The notes beneath the pieces were generated by a model that was not told the origin of the DNA, made no database searches, and saw nothing but the letters and a program-made list of their open reading frames with translations. A DNA stretch of 64,000 bases from the NCBI GenBank assembly GCA_013821605.1, contig JACDGP010000006.1, positions 1-64,000 on the forward strand, written 5' to 3'. Shown in pieces: positions 9,949 through 19,951 of the stretch (position 1 is the first letter of the stretch; each line of letters starts with the position of its first letter). Source of the stretch: Herpetosiphonaceae bacterium (GTDB taxonomy: Bacteria; Chloroflexota; Chloroflexia; Chloroflexales; Kallotenuaceae). The position numbers and the translations under genes were made by a program.

Positions 9949-10567
9949 TTACGGGACGACAAACTTAAACTCCCAGGGACCGGTTACCATTTCTGCGTGC
10001 TGCGAACGAGTTGGCTCGGCATGTGCCATAACGTATGGAATCGTCAGCATCCACTGTCCATGCTTGTCAAAAAGTGCAAATGGGAGTGGATAGGTTTCAC
10101 CACCTAGCGTGGGCCAGAATGGGAACGTATAGTTCGTCTCATTGCTCATTTCCCAGCCATCGACAACGAGATTAGGCGTGGCTTTTATTCTGTTGTTGAG
10201 GAACGATCCTTCGTCCGTGCCGTCCCCATAACCCCACCTCAAGGCTGCCCGTGAGGCGGCAAGCCATTGACAGGGTATTCGTCAGTTCAAACGTTGCCGA
10301 AACCATCTGCACTGTGGATCTGACCGATTGGTTTCTAACATCAAGATCCGAAGCACGACAGAGTTGCACTGGGGGAAGTGACGTTGGTGATTGCGTGGTA
10401 GTTGACTGCGTGGCTTTCATCGGAAAAATGTGTACTGACGTAGAGACGCCAACCGGCGGTGTTTCCACAATCATACTACGGTTAGCCTGCGGCGGTTCAC
10501 CACAACCACTCAGGAAGATTGCGATGATCAAGAGGAATTGAACTCGCATATGCCCTCGTTCTGTCAT
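9949..10567 (-). pseudogene. Putative lipoprotein (DUF4232-like) interrupted by a frameshift near 10235
   Basis: N-half ORF 10172-10567 (FLSGC lipobox; CRASDLDV...ELTNTLSMACRLTGSLEVGLW) overlaps C-half ORF 9949-10242 (GDGTDEGSFLNNRIKATPNLVVDGWE...TGPWEFKFVVP) in another frame. Confidence 0.55.
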
Positions 10568-10633
10568 TCTGTCGCATGGCTGTCAGCTCGCGTGTCGATC
10601 AAGAATGACATGTCAGAGACGATCCACACGCTC

Positions 10634-11437
10634 TCACGGTACCGGTGTACGATGAGTGCCAATCGCTAGAACCACCTCGTCGGCGAACGCCTGAGGCAGC
10701 ATAATCCCTCGCTGTAGCTCGCCCGATCCCGTGCCGTACACGCGAGTCAGCACCAGTCCATTAATCAGATGGAAGGCAATAACGAAGCCCGGCCCATCTC
10801 CAAGTTGCACAATGGGTGTTTGCGAGACTGGAGCCTGGAGAATCAGCCTGACCAGCTTTGCAACCCGATCAGGATCTTTAATTGTCCCTTGCTCGGTCGT
10901 ACCGTCTTGCATGCTGTTGATGCTAATGAAGGTGACCTTACCGTCAAGATCAAGTAGATCACCCCCACGTTTCGCCGCTGGATTTGTGTCCGCTTGATAC
11001 AGCACGAGGCGGTCCTGCAAGTGTGCTGCCAGCATGACATTGGGAGCATAGCCTTTGATGGCGAAGACTGGTGTACCGGCTTCAAGAAACGCCGCGTCGC
11101 TATTCTGCGACCGGTAGCTAGGATCGCCCACAGTGTCGGCAAGTTTAGAGCGGACTTTGGCAAACTCTGGCCCGAGATCGGCCTCAGTAAGTGTACGCCC
11201 CGGGTTGTCACCTGCCACATACGTAATGTCGTTGAACTTGATGAAATTGACCCAGTCTATGACCCCTATCGCATTACTTGTGGCAGGCGTGATGAGGAAT
11301 GAATCTGAGACACTCGTGGGAGTCTTCGTTGCTACAACACTTGTCGTCACGTCATCGGTTGTTGCCGTGGTCGGCGGTCGCCCGCACCCCATTACCATCA
11401 ACGCGAACAGCAAGGATAATCCACAGAATTTACGCAT
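10634..11437 (-). CDS. Putative lipoprotein A, unknown function
   Basis: MRKFCGLSLLFALMVMGCGRPP lipobox; leader duplicated at 14643-14774. Confidence 0.75.
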   Translation of the reverse strand: MRKFCGLSLLFALMVMGCGRPPTTATTDDVTTSVVATKTPTSVSDSFLITPATSNAIGVIDWVNFIKFNDITYVAGDNPGRTLTEADLGPEFAKVRSKLADTVGDPSYRSQNSDAAFLEAGTPVFAIKGYAPNVMLAAHLQDRLVLYQADTNPAAKRGGDLLDLDGKVTFISINSMQDGTTEQGTIKDPDRVAKLVRLILQAPVSQTPIVQLGDGPGFVIAFHLINGLVLTRVYGTGSGELQRGIMLPQAFADEVVLAIGTHRTPVP

Positions 11438-11501
11438 CAGTCCGTTCCTTCCCCACATAGTGGTGATACCAACAAGACGTCATGCGCGAACTGATAGTTC
11501 C
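11370..11501 (-). repeat. Copy 1 of duplicated upstream-region + signal-peptide cassette
   Basis: 132-bp ungapped match to 14643-14774, roughly 85-90% identity by eye. Confidence 0.9.
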
Positions 11502-11526
11502 CGGTCAAGCCCCATACATCCCAAGC

Positions 11527-13605
11527 TTACTTGGCGATATACAAACTGCCGTCACCGCCCTCGCTATAGACACGACCGTCCGCAACAAGCGGTGCATTGT
11601 ATCGAAAGCCATCGCCGCTCGTGAAGAGTCGGCGGCTCACGCTCGGATCATCAATCTTCACCTGGTACAAGCGTGTACCTGCCGAGGGAACATACAGGTA
11701 ACCATCGACAACGGCAAGTGCTCCGCCGACTTCCTCGTCCAGCCCCCACCGGAATTGCACATCACCAAAGTTCGTCGCAGACAGACCTTGGATTTCTGTC
11801 GTCGGTGCTTGTCCCGCTGTCTCATGGGTGATAGCAACATACACGCGGTCGTTAACGACGGCTGGAGCAAAACCGCCGCCGATGCCGCCGCCAATTTCGA
11901 CCTGATCGACAATCTGGCCATGACGATCCAGGGCGAAGAGGTAATCTCCCGCCTCCCCATAGATCCGATCATGTGCGAACGTGAGCGGCCCCGAAGCTGT
12001 TGGTGCAGACGCAGCATACCCGATCTGCTGGGATGGCCACCCATCAACGGGTTGACCACTACGAGTGTAGGCATACACCTGGTTTTCCCAGGCCCCGAAA
12101 TACAGGTTGTCATCGAAGCCGAAGATTACGTTGTTGTTCACGCCCTCCACGAGGCAACTCTGCCAGACTAAACTCCCATCAGCGATGCTTACCGCGTACA
12201 GATAGCCTCCCGCGAAACCATAGTTTATCTGCGGGATTTCTTTGGTCCGCCCCGTGAAGTACAGGTTGGTGCCATCACTGACCGGCATGCCTACACGAAT
12301 TCGAAGTAGTGCCGTGCTGACCCATCTGGGAGTGCCGGTTTGAAGATCGATGGCATACAAGGCCCCCGTGCTATCCCCGACGAAGGCTAGTCCACCATAG
12401 AGTAGTGGCGTCGCGTCGAAGGATACTCCTGGTGCCGCTGGCTTGTAGCGCCACAGCTCGCAGACCTGATCGAAAGTTGCGCCGACCCGCAGTGCGATCA
12501 CCCCCTGGTCATTCGCTGAAAAGACGATGACTTGCCCATCGCTGGAGAGTGCCGGGGAGCCATAAAGCGTGCGCGCACCGGTGGGATAGGGCAGCACGTT
12601 CCCTGGACCACCCGCTGGAATCGGCCCACTCCGCTGGTAGGCAGCGAGGTATTGGCTGAAATCGTTGGGAAAGTCGCCGGAAGTTGGGGTAGGAAGCACC
12701 GCTGGTGGTCGACATCCTTCATTCGGATGGTAACGCCACCTGAAATAATGCTGCCCAACGTTGCCCATCTCAACCTTGTTGGGATCAGCATTATGCGGCG
12801 TATAAGTCAGAACGCGCCGTTCAAAAAGTTGAACCAGCACATCTTGTTCATCGCCCGCGACGACCGCACGTACCCAGTAGGGCTCCGTGATGGGACGCCC
12901 GAACACATACAATGGATCGCCCGCAAAGACGGAGCCCGCTTCATATCCGTTGCCATTCCAAATCTGGCCGGTCTGGTTGACATATGTCACGAACACATCC
13001 GCAATGTGATGCTGTGTGACGGGATCAGCATCAGCGAGCAGGCGCTGCTCAGGTGGTGTAAAGGTGGAAACCTGCCCTTTCTGATCGATCCGCGTGTTGA
13101 TGATATTTCCTGTAACCAAAGGCACCGATGCCGAGAGCACATGCGTAAAGCTGGCATAGGTTGGTGCGACGGTGTTTTGCCCATGATCGTTCGGGTCGCC
13201 TGCGACCGGGATGCTACTGGGTGATAGAGGCGTGAAAAGATTGTCGCCATCCTGCCGCTGACCTGTTACCAATTCCTTGACCAGCAGGCCGGTCGTAACA
13301 TGCCCGAAGGCAGTCTGATCAGCGACCTTAAGATTAATCTCCATCCGAGCTTTATCAAAATATTGCACGCTCCGTGGCACGCCATCGTATTGCTCGATCG
13401 TGATGCCGCCACTCGCGATCACGAGTGGACCCCACACAAAGCCACGTTCTGGTTGTACCTCATCTAGGACCGGTTTATCGGCGCGATTCCATACCGTGGC
13501 GAATGCTGGATCGTTGAACAAGAATGCGGCGTGCGCACTCGGTGAACGCAAGCCGAGCACGAGCAACCCAGCTATGGTCAGCAGTCGAATCCATCGTTTA
13601 TGCAT
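11527..13605 (-). CDS. Secreted PQQ-like beta-propeller protein with Chloroflexota-type N-terminal domain
   Basis: Signal peptide; FGRPITEPYWVRAVVAGDEQDVLVQLFERRVLTYTPHNADPNKVEMGNVGQHYFRWRY; then repeated ALRVGA/LYAIDLQTGTPRWV/LYAVSIADGSLVW blades. Confidence 0.8.
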   Translation of the reverse strand: MHKRWIRLLTIAGLLVLGLRSPSAHAAFLFNDPAFATVWNRADKPVLDEVQPERGFVWGPLVIASGGITIEQYDGVPRSVQYFDKARMEINLKVADQTAFGHVTTGLLVKELVTGQRQDGDNLFTPLSPSSIPVAGDPNDHGQNTVAPTYASFTHVLSASVPLVTGNIINTRIDQKGQVSTFTPPEQRLLADADPVTQHHIADVFVTYVNQTGQIWNGNGYEAGSVFAGDPLYVFGRPITEPYWVRAVVAGDEQDVLVQLFERRVLTYTPHNADPNKVEMGNVGQHYFRWRYHPNEGCRPPAVLPTPTSGDFPNDFSQYLAAYQRSGPIPAGGPGNVLPYPTGARTLYGSPALSSDGQVIVFSANDQGVIALRVGATFDQVCELWRYKPAAPGVSFDATPLLYGGLAFVGDSTGALYAIDLQTGTPRWVSTALLRIRVGMPVSDGTNLYFTGRTKEIPQINYGFAGGYLYAVSIADGSLVWQSCLVEGVNNNVIFGFDDNLYFGAWENQVYAYTRSGQPVDGWPSQQIGYAASAPTASGPLTFAHDRIYGEAGDYLFALDRHGQIVDQVEIGGGIGGGFAPAVVNDRVYVAITHETAGQAPTTEIQGLSATNFGDVQFRWGLDEEVGGALAVVDGYLYVPSAGTRLYQVKIDDPSVSRRLFTSGDGFRYNAPLVADGRVYSEGGDGSLYIAK

Positions 13606-13633
13606 AACAACGCCCTTATAATCCTTGGTGCTC

Positions 13634-14710
13634 TCATTTCTTCACGTCTAACTCGCCCATCAGCCAGTATGGACCGTCGCACTGCTTCGGCAACGGCATG
13701 CGCATCTGCTGCTCCAACTCCTGTGTCATCGAAGTTTCACCGCCGCCGACGTCGACTACGTCCCCAACGCGTGCTACGACTGTGCCCGTTCTATCAAGAA
13801 TCTCGATCCGCAGCCCATTTCTATTTACAAAATAATCGGGCTGCCAGATCACAAGATCACTGGGACCACTGTCGCTTGGCCGGACTCTGAGGCAGCCATC
13901 TTGCTCGATCAGTTTTCCTTCAAGCAGGGCTGCCATAAACGCTGCACTCCGCATGCGCAACTGCGGAAAGGCGATCTGTGGCTCAGGGGTGATCGGAAAG
14001 GGTAGCGGTCCACGCAGCGGCTCATATGCGGTGATAGCTACCACATGATCGGGGAGCTTTGCATTTGCCCGCTGTAGCGCAGCATCGAAAAGCACTCGGT
14101 CGGTGATATTCACTTCCACGCGATTTGCTTGGACATTAATTCCCGAAGAGAACGAGATCCCCAATCTGGGGAGCAACTGATCAGCCTGCTTCTGTGCTTC
14201 CTGCAGCTCTGTATAGGTGACCGCTACAGTTCGCACATCGATCAGATCGGCCAGCGCTGTATGTGCGACATATGGTTGGATCGTAGCGTTCCCGTTGCGC
14301 GTAAAGGCGACGACCACGCGGTATACCGGTTGTTGCTGAATCCATAATCCGCCAAAGGTAGCTGCTTCCCGTTGTTCCAATGCTGTGCCGAGCGTGCCAA
14401 TCGAGTTTTGCATCTGTAAGCGATGGACGGCCTCATCGACCGAAATCCCAAGGCCCTTCGCCATCATTGCGGCATCCGTCCGCAGTGGATCATCGGTACT
14501 GCTTGGGAGACTAGTGGTGCTCACTGTCGCAAGCGCTGGGGAGTTTGTGGCCTCAGGCACTGTAGTCTCCGATGGTTGCGTAACAGTCGTAGCAGCCTTC
14601 GTCTGTACGACCTCCCCTACCATGTCATTAGTTGCTGAGCCCGTAGGTGGTCGACCACATCCCGTTACAATCAATGCGAACAGCAAGACTAATCCATAGA
14701 ATTTACGCAT
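13634..14710 (-). CDS. Putative lipoprotein B, unknown function
   Basis: MRKFYGLVLLFALIVTGCGRPP lipobox, then an unrelated mature region. Confidence 0.75.
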   Translation of the reverse strand: MRKFYGLVLLFALIVTGCGRPPTGSATNDMVGEVVQTKAATTVTQPSETTVPEATNSPALATVSTTSLPSSTDDPLRTDAAMMAKGLGISVDEAVHRLQMQNSIGTLGTALEQREAATFGGLWIQQQPVYRVVVAFTRNGNATIQPYVAHTALADLIDVRTVAVTYTELQEAQKQADQLLPRLGISFSSGINVQANRVEVNITDRVLFDAALQRANAKLPDHVVAITAYEPLRGPLPFPITPEPQIAFPQLRMRSAAFMAALLEGKLIEQDGCLRVRPSDSGPSDLVIWQPDYFVNRNGLRIEILDRTGTVVARVGDVVDVGGGETSMTQELEQQMRMPLPKQCDGPYWLMGELDVKK

Positions 14711-14774
14711 CAGTCAGTTCCTTCCCCACACAGTGGTGATACCAACAAGACGTCATGCGCGAGTTGATCGTTCC
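14643..14774 (-). repeat. Copy 2 of duplicated upstream-region + signal-peptide cassette
   Basis: Matches 11370-11501 without gaps at constant offset 3273. Confidence 0.9.
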
Positions 14775-14810
14775 ATGAATTGTGGTTGTTTGCTCAGTGG
14801 CCTTGAATCG

Positions 14811-15470
14811 CTAGCGTGCGACCGGCCTAGAGTCCAGCAGGACGAATCCGGTCAGTCCACCCATGCTAGCACTCATCAGCGTGACGGGACCAATGCTGCC
14901 AAAGAGATCGTCGACCTCAGTCAAATCAATCGAGCCACTTCCAACTAATGACACAAGTGCCAGTAGCAGGATAGGCAGCAATGCACCAACTGTGCTTGCG
15001 ATGATCCAACGGCCTGCCTTGGACCACTGCCGGGAGACGACGAGCCATTGCATACCGCCAAGGAGCAGGCCAAACATAGCAGTGCCTAACACCATCCGAA
15101 GGTTGCTGATGGTGACGGCAGTATCCGCCTCCTGGACGTGTAACGTCTGGAGCAGTGGTACGAGATGCTCAGCGGCGGATGCCAGTATATTCCCAACAAT
15201 GCCAGCTACCGTCATGCCCACCGCAGTGACCACAATCCACCAGCCTGCATGCTGGATGTAATGCCGTATAATGAACCATTGTCCGATGCCGGTGAGCACG
15301 CCGACCACCAGCCAGTCGAATCCGCCATAGCGAGAATGGTAGAGGAGCCAGCCGAGGGTGCTGGCAACGATCCACCCTCCCCACAACAGCGCCCGAACGC
15401 TCGCTTTCGACCAATCTTGCCTAGCAGTAGCTCGGTGTTCATCATCGATATCATTGTGCAGCTTGATCAT
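14811..15470 (-). CDS. Multi-TM membrane protein with repeated GxxQW / W-rich motifs
   Basis: VGVLTGIGQWFIIRHYIQHAGWWIV and LLLGGMQWLVVSRQWSKAGRWII repeats. Confidence 0.65.
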   Translation of the reverse strand: MIKLHNDIDDEHRATARQDWSKASVRALLWGGWIVASTLGWLLYHSRYGGFDWLVVGVLTGIGQWFIIRHYIQHAGWWIVVTAVGMTVAGIVGNILASAAEHLVPLLQTLHVQEADTAVTISNLRMVLGTAMFGLLLGGMQWLVVSRQWSKAGRWIIASTVGALLPILLLALVSLVGSGSIDLTEVDDLFGSIGPVTLMSASMGGLTGFVLLDSRPVAR

Positions 15471-15692
15471 AGCAAGATCTCCTACGGATGGAGTGTACGT
15501 TGGTACCATAGCATACTACCTCTTCCAAGGTGTCCCTGTACATCGCGAAAAAGTGGGGTCAAGGTTTCAGCGACGGCATCGTCTTTGCGGCTGGGCCATC
15601 GACGGCATCGTGATGCTGTTTAACCAGAGGTGGAACATTTGGGCAACCGACAGCGTTCTTCTTAGGTAGGCCTGCAGTTGGAGGAGGTTACC

Positions 15693-17310
15693 ATGTGCCT
15701 GAGGCTGTTGGGTATGTTCCTCGTCGTCCTGGTCCTAGTTGGCTGTGGTGTGCCGGATACACCAGAGCATGCTGTGGCTCAGCGCTCCACGTTGCCCGCA
15801 CCCGCAAGCCGCCCTACGAATACACCGACCGCCGTTCCGACGACCGCGCCGGCGCTCACAGCGACGCCAGCAGGGCTGCGCCCTTCCATCGCCGTGCCTG
15901 CGCGAGCAACCAGTGCGCCGACGGAGGTGCACGTACTGACTGGACCGGTAGACTGGAATACGCAGCAGACGGCGATCATTGCGCGTGCTACGGCACACCC
16001 GTTTCCAACAGCAAGCACCGTGGACGTCAGGCTCGGTGCCATACCAGTTGCCGTGGTTGACCGAGGCGGCCTTAGTATGCGGCTGCAACTGCCCAAGCTG
16101 CACTACCTGTATGGCGAATTGATTCAGGCGGAGGTTGTGCTTCGTAATCATGGTCGCGAACCGCTCGCACTCTCCTCCTGTGCTGACGAGCTCGCGCGGC
16201 TGGTGCTGCTGGATGAGCAAGGGGAAGAGCCGCCGGTCTGGCCATGGAGCCCGTTTGCCCGGTCCCGCCCCGCCTGCGACCAGCCTCTTGTTCCCGGCCA
16301 GACAGTGAGCGGAACGCTGCTGGTGCAGATCCCCCCGGTCGAGCAAGCGCACGGCGCAACATACAGCTTATGGGCTGAAACACGCTTTAGTCGTGCCGCG
16401 CCCACCGGTCAGGGGCCGGACAACATTTGGCTGTCGCTCGAAACTGGCCCACTGCCCATCCAACCGCTTCGACCGCAGCCGGTAGACCAGTTGCATGCGA
16501 CGCTTCAGCTAGACCGGAGCGGATACCGGCTCGACGTCCGTGACGGCCTGGGACAGATCCCATCCCGTCCCCTGAAGGGACAATTCGAGGCTGCCAGTGG
16601 GAATTGGGTAACCAGCGGACCAGTACAGCCATTGACGGCAGGTGCTTGGAGCGGCAGTTGGAATGGTGTCACGGTTGGCAATGGCAGTCGGGTCACCGCA
16701 CGGGCCTGGGTCGGCGGTGTTGGCTATGTCACCGGGGCGGTAGAGCAGATTGTGCCGGGTACAAGCGCTGCGCCCCCGATGTTCAGCACACCCGATGCCG
16801 CGCAACACCGCACCTTCGCGACCGTCGTTGAGGCGCAACAGGCACTCGGCGTACCCATTGCAGCCGGCCTCCCTGCCGACGGGCACCGTCCCCCGCGACG
16901 TGCGGAGTGAGATTCGGAGCTACGAGGGCGGCAGCATAGCCAACGTGCGGCAAACGTATACGCTGGCTAACGGTGCGATGCTGAGCTTGACGCAGTTTTT
17001 GCAAACCGACCGTAGCGACGGCGCAGGGTGGGGCGCTGCGCGCTATGCGCCGGGAGCAGCGGAGGTCGCCGTGGGGCAATCACCCGGCTACCTCGTCGAA
17101 CACCTAGGGTCATTGCTGCTTGATTGGAAGCGCGGCGACGTTGGCTGGGAACTGCAAGCGCCCGCCAGCGTGCTTTTGCCGCGCGACCTCCTAGTCATCG
17201 CGGCCTCAGTACCGGCGCTTGGCCCCGACATCGCGATGCCGCCCACGGGGACCCCTGCACCCACGCTGGTCGCGGTGCCGACGGCGCCGCCAGCCCTACC
17301 TGCGCCCTAA
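15693..17310 (+). pseudogene. Putative lipoprotein with C-terminal DUF4367-like domain, frameshifted near 16862
   Basis: ORF 15678-16910 (MCLRLLGMFLVVLVLVGCG; ...FATVVEAQQALGVPIA) continues in another frame (ASLPTGTVPRDVRSEIRSYEGGSIANVRQTYTLANGAMLSLTQF...) to 17310. Confidence 0.65.
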
Positions 17311-17404
17311 GTTGCTCGTGGCCTCCGACCTGCTGCATCAGGTCACATCGACGAAGGCGAGGAAGAGCGTGCATTAGCTGTGCTCACGCATCCTAACACC
17401 GCGT

Positions 17405-17659
17405 TCACGGGCGCGCCTGACTCCTGCGGCGCATGCCATAGATAGCCACCAGCATGCTCATAACCCCGAGCACTGCGCCTGCTAGTGCACCAATGCTCGC
17501 GGTGCCAATCACAGACGCCAGTGAGCCGGCCGCGATGACCGGACCGACCCCGGGAACGCTCAAAGCACCCAGCCCGATCAACAGCCCCAGGACAGCACCG
17601 AGCAAGCAGCCAATCACGATGCCGACGAGCAGGATAACGACGCGCATCTCTCCCTCCAC
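17405..17659 (-). CDS. Small glycine-rich membrane protein
   Basis: VVILLVGIVIGCLLGAVLGLLIGLGAL... two hydrophobic stretches. Confidence 0.5.
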   Translation of the reverse strand: MEGEMRVVILLVGIVIGCLLGAVLGLLIGLGALSVPGVGPVIAAGSLASVIGTASIGALAGAVLGVMSMLVAIYGMRRRSQARP

Positions 17660-17662
17660 GTA

Positions 17663-18163
17663 CTACTGAATAACCCGTTTCAGAATACCAAAGATGTCCA
17701 TTGGAACATGCTCCTGCGCTGATTGCACCAGCCAATGTTCGACTCGTTGTCCGATGTCGTGGTACGTCTGCGTTGCCCCTTGGTGGGTGACACGTATAAC
17801 ATCCTTGTAGACGAAAATCGTGGACTGGTCGTTCGTCGGCTGCTTCGTTATGTGCACATTCAAGCCACGGTAGCCTAGGCCATCCGGTGTTGGTTGTGGT
17901 CGCCCCACTGGGAGTTGCGCTAAACGCTGCTCGAACTCGTTGGCTTGCGTGGGCGATAAATGCCACGTCGGGTTGCGACGCCCTGAGAAGAGTGATGCTT
18001 CAACTTGCACAGATGCTAGAGCCTCAGTTTTTAGAAATAATTTCGTTATCGGTGGTTGTTCATTGTGGGTTGAAACAAGCGCAGAGCCGACCAATACAAG
18101 TGCGACAACACTTGAGAAGATGAGTGAACCCTGTCGTATAAGGTGCTTGTCGAATACAACCAT
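17663..18163 (-). CDS. Hypothetical membrane-anchored protein
   Basis: ORF with N-terminal TM; four bases from the 17405-17659 gene on the same strand. Confidence 0.5.
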   Translation of the reverse strand: MVVFDKHLIRQGSLIFSSVVALVLVGSALVSTHNEQPPITKLFLKTEALASVQVEASLFSGRRNPTWHLSPTQANEFEQRLAQLPVGRPQPTPDGLGYRGLNVHITKQPTNDQSTIFVYKDVIRVTHQGATQTYHDIGQRVEHWLVQSAQEHVPMDIFGILKRVIQ

Positions 18164-18275
18164 GCTCTATAGCTCCTGATAGCGGGAGATCTACGGGTTC
18201 AATTTTATTGTACCAATGATGATTGGAAGGTGCGCAAGGCGACGGATCGTTCGCAGGGATGAGGTTTTGCCTCCA

Positions 18276-19373
18276 CTAGTTGACCGAAGCTAAACTTTGG
18301 GCAATGCGAATGACCTCCTCACGCGTGAGTTGTTGCCCTTGCGCCTTGAACTCGTATGAGCGTCCTTGTTCTTGCCAGCTCACCGAGAAAAAGTGGGGAT
18401 CGATGTCCATCATAATCAACGTCCCTTGGACACCATGAACCATGAGCAGTTCGCTTGTGGATGGCGCGAGGGGCGTATTTCCCTCCGCTCCAGCCCCGAC
18501 ACCTAGAATAAACACTAAACTCTCGTTCTGCTTCGAGGAGTATGTAACTGTATAGTCCCCGCCGTTTGGTGACTGAGAATCAACTCGCGCTTCATCAAGC
18601 AACGGACCTTGATCGAAGCGAGTTGGGATCTGCATCGGACGGTACAACGGGATGTTGGATGGGATGAGGCGACGGGCCATCTTCCATGCACCGCCGGGAT
18701 TGCCCCGCACCTCGCTGCCCAAAAGACCCAACAGGACCTTGAATGGTGCAGACTTCTCTAGATGATACTCAAACCGGGCGCGCTCAAAGACCTGGCTCAG
18801 AACGCGGTCACCTGCTGCATTGGTCATCTCAATGGCGTCTGTAAGTGGGTAGCCGAACAGGGCCACGCTCCGACCAAAAGTATCGAGCTGCGCGTCGGCG
18901 AGACCATGACCAAGCCAGTACGTTTGGAAGCCGCTGCCCTGCGTCTGATCACACACGTTGTGCTTGGTCTGTGGAAACCACAAACAGTTCGCCTCTGCGC
19001 CCTCTGCATGGCGATCCATCAACCAGCCGTTCTCCTGTTGGATGAGGCGGTCGTTACCCAAGCGACCGAGGAGCACATCATACGGAGCGGCTTGTTCTGG
19101 ATGGAGTTCAAAGCGCGTGCGCTCGAACCATTGCGTCAGGTAGCTTACCCCAGTGTCGCGGTTACGTTCATTTTGAACTGCTGTGATGGGAAAGCCGAAC
19201 ACGGGCAACCCACCATTGTGTTGCCAGTAGCTCAGGAAGCGCCCGCTGAGACACTGTTTCGTTTCAGCAAAACAGAGTGTGGCTGCCGCAGAGGCGTGGA
19301 CCGTGACAAGATTAAACGCGAGCACTGGCAGGAGGCATGCGATGAACAGCAAGGACCGGCGTTGGATGGTCAT
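18276..19373 (-). CDS. Secreted protein with two tandem Chloroflexota-type FGYP/FER.RFE.H domains and an extra C-terminal domain
   Basis: Repeat 1 FLSYWQHNGGLPVFGFPI..VSYLTQWFERTRFELHPEQAAPYDVLLGRLG; repeat 2 FQTYWLGHGL..ALFGYPLTDAIEM..VLSQVFERARFEYHLEKSAPFKVLLGLLG. Confidence 0.75.
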   Translation of the reverse strand: MTIQRRSLLFIACLLPVLAFNLVTVHASAAATLCFAETKQCLSGRFLSYWQHNGGLPVFGFPITAVQNERNRDTGVSYLTQWFERTRFELHPEQAAPYDVLLGRLGNDRLIQQENGWLMDRHAEGAEANCLWFPQTKHNVCDQTQGSGFQTYWLGHGLADAQLDTFGRSVALFGYPLTDAIEMTNAAGDRVLSQVFERARFEYHLEKSAPFKVLLGLLGSEVRGNPGGAWKMARRLIPSNIPLYRPMQIPTRFDQGPLLDEARVDSQSPNGGDYTVTYSSKQNESLVFILGVGAGAEGNTPLAPSTSELLMVHGVQGTLIMMDIDPHFFSVSWQEQGRSYEFKAQGQQLTREEVIRIAQSLASVN

Positions 19374-19550
19374 GTTCATGAGTTGTTCCTCTGGCATCAC
19401 CAAGTAGATGAAGCATCCCTATCACTCGAAATGAGGAGGATGAGTAACATAATATGAGCCAACTCCGTTTCGCACTCCCATTATCCTACAGTCATGCGAT
19501 ACGAGCATGCAGTGGTCTAGCACAGCGTTGTCAGAATGAGTTGGAGCAGC

Positions 19551-19931
19551 TTACATACGCGTAAAGTGCAACGCGCCGCCCGCGTAGGTAATCGTGAGGG
19601 TGTCGCTGGTGAGCGTAAACGACGTGGCTCCGTCAAGGGCGCGCAAATAATCGATCTCTTGCTGGTTTCCGCACCCCAGTTGGGTTTCGACAACGTTCTT
19701 GACCGTCAGACGATTGCCAGTGACCGTAAACTGACCGCCATACGTATTGCAGCCGGACGCGCCGCGTATGATTCCATCCGTGAACTCGGCGGTAATATCG
19801 CTTCCTCCAATGACATGTTCGATTCGTCCACCTTGCTCGATGGACGCCAATCTCCAATGCGTTCCTGCCAGGGATGAGCGAGGAAGCCTACAAGAACTGA
19901 TGACGATGAGGAGCAGAATTACCTTGCTCAT
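19551..19931 (-). CDS. META (HslJ-like) domain lipoprotein
   Basis: LIVISSC lipobox; GTHWRLASIEQ...GASGCNTYGGQFTVTGNRLTVKNVVETQLGC. Confidence 0.8.
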   Translation of the reverse strand: MSKVILLLIVISSCRLPRSSLAGTHWRLASIEQGGRIEHVIGGSDITAEFTDGIIRGASGCNTYGGQFTVTGNRLTVKNVVETQLGCGNQQEIDYLRALDGATSFTLTSDTLTITYAGGALHFTRM

Positions 19932-19951
19932 CGTGTTGTATCTAGACCACC

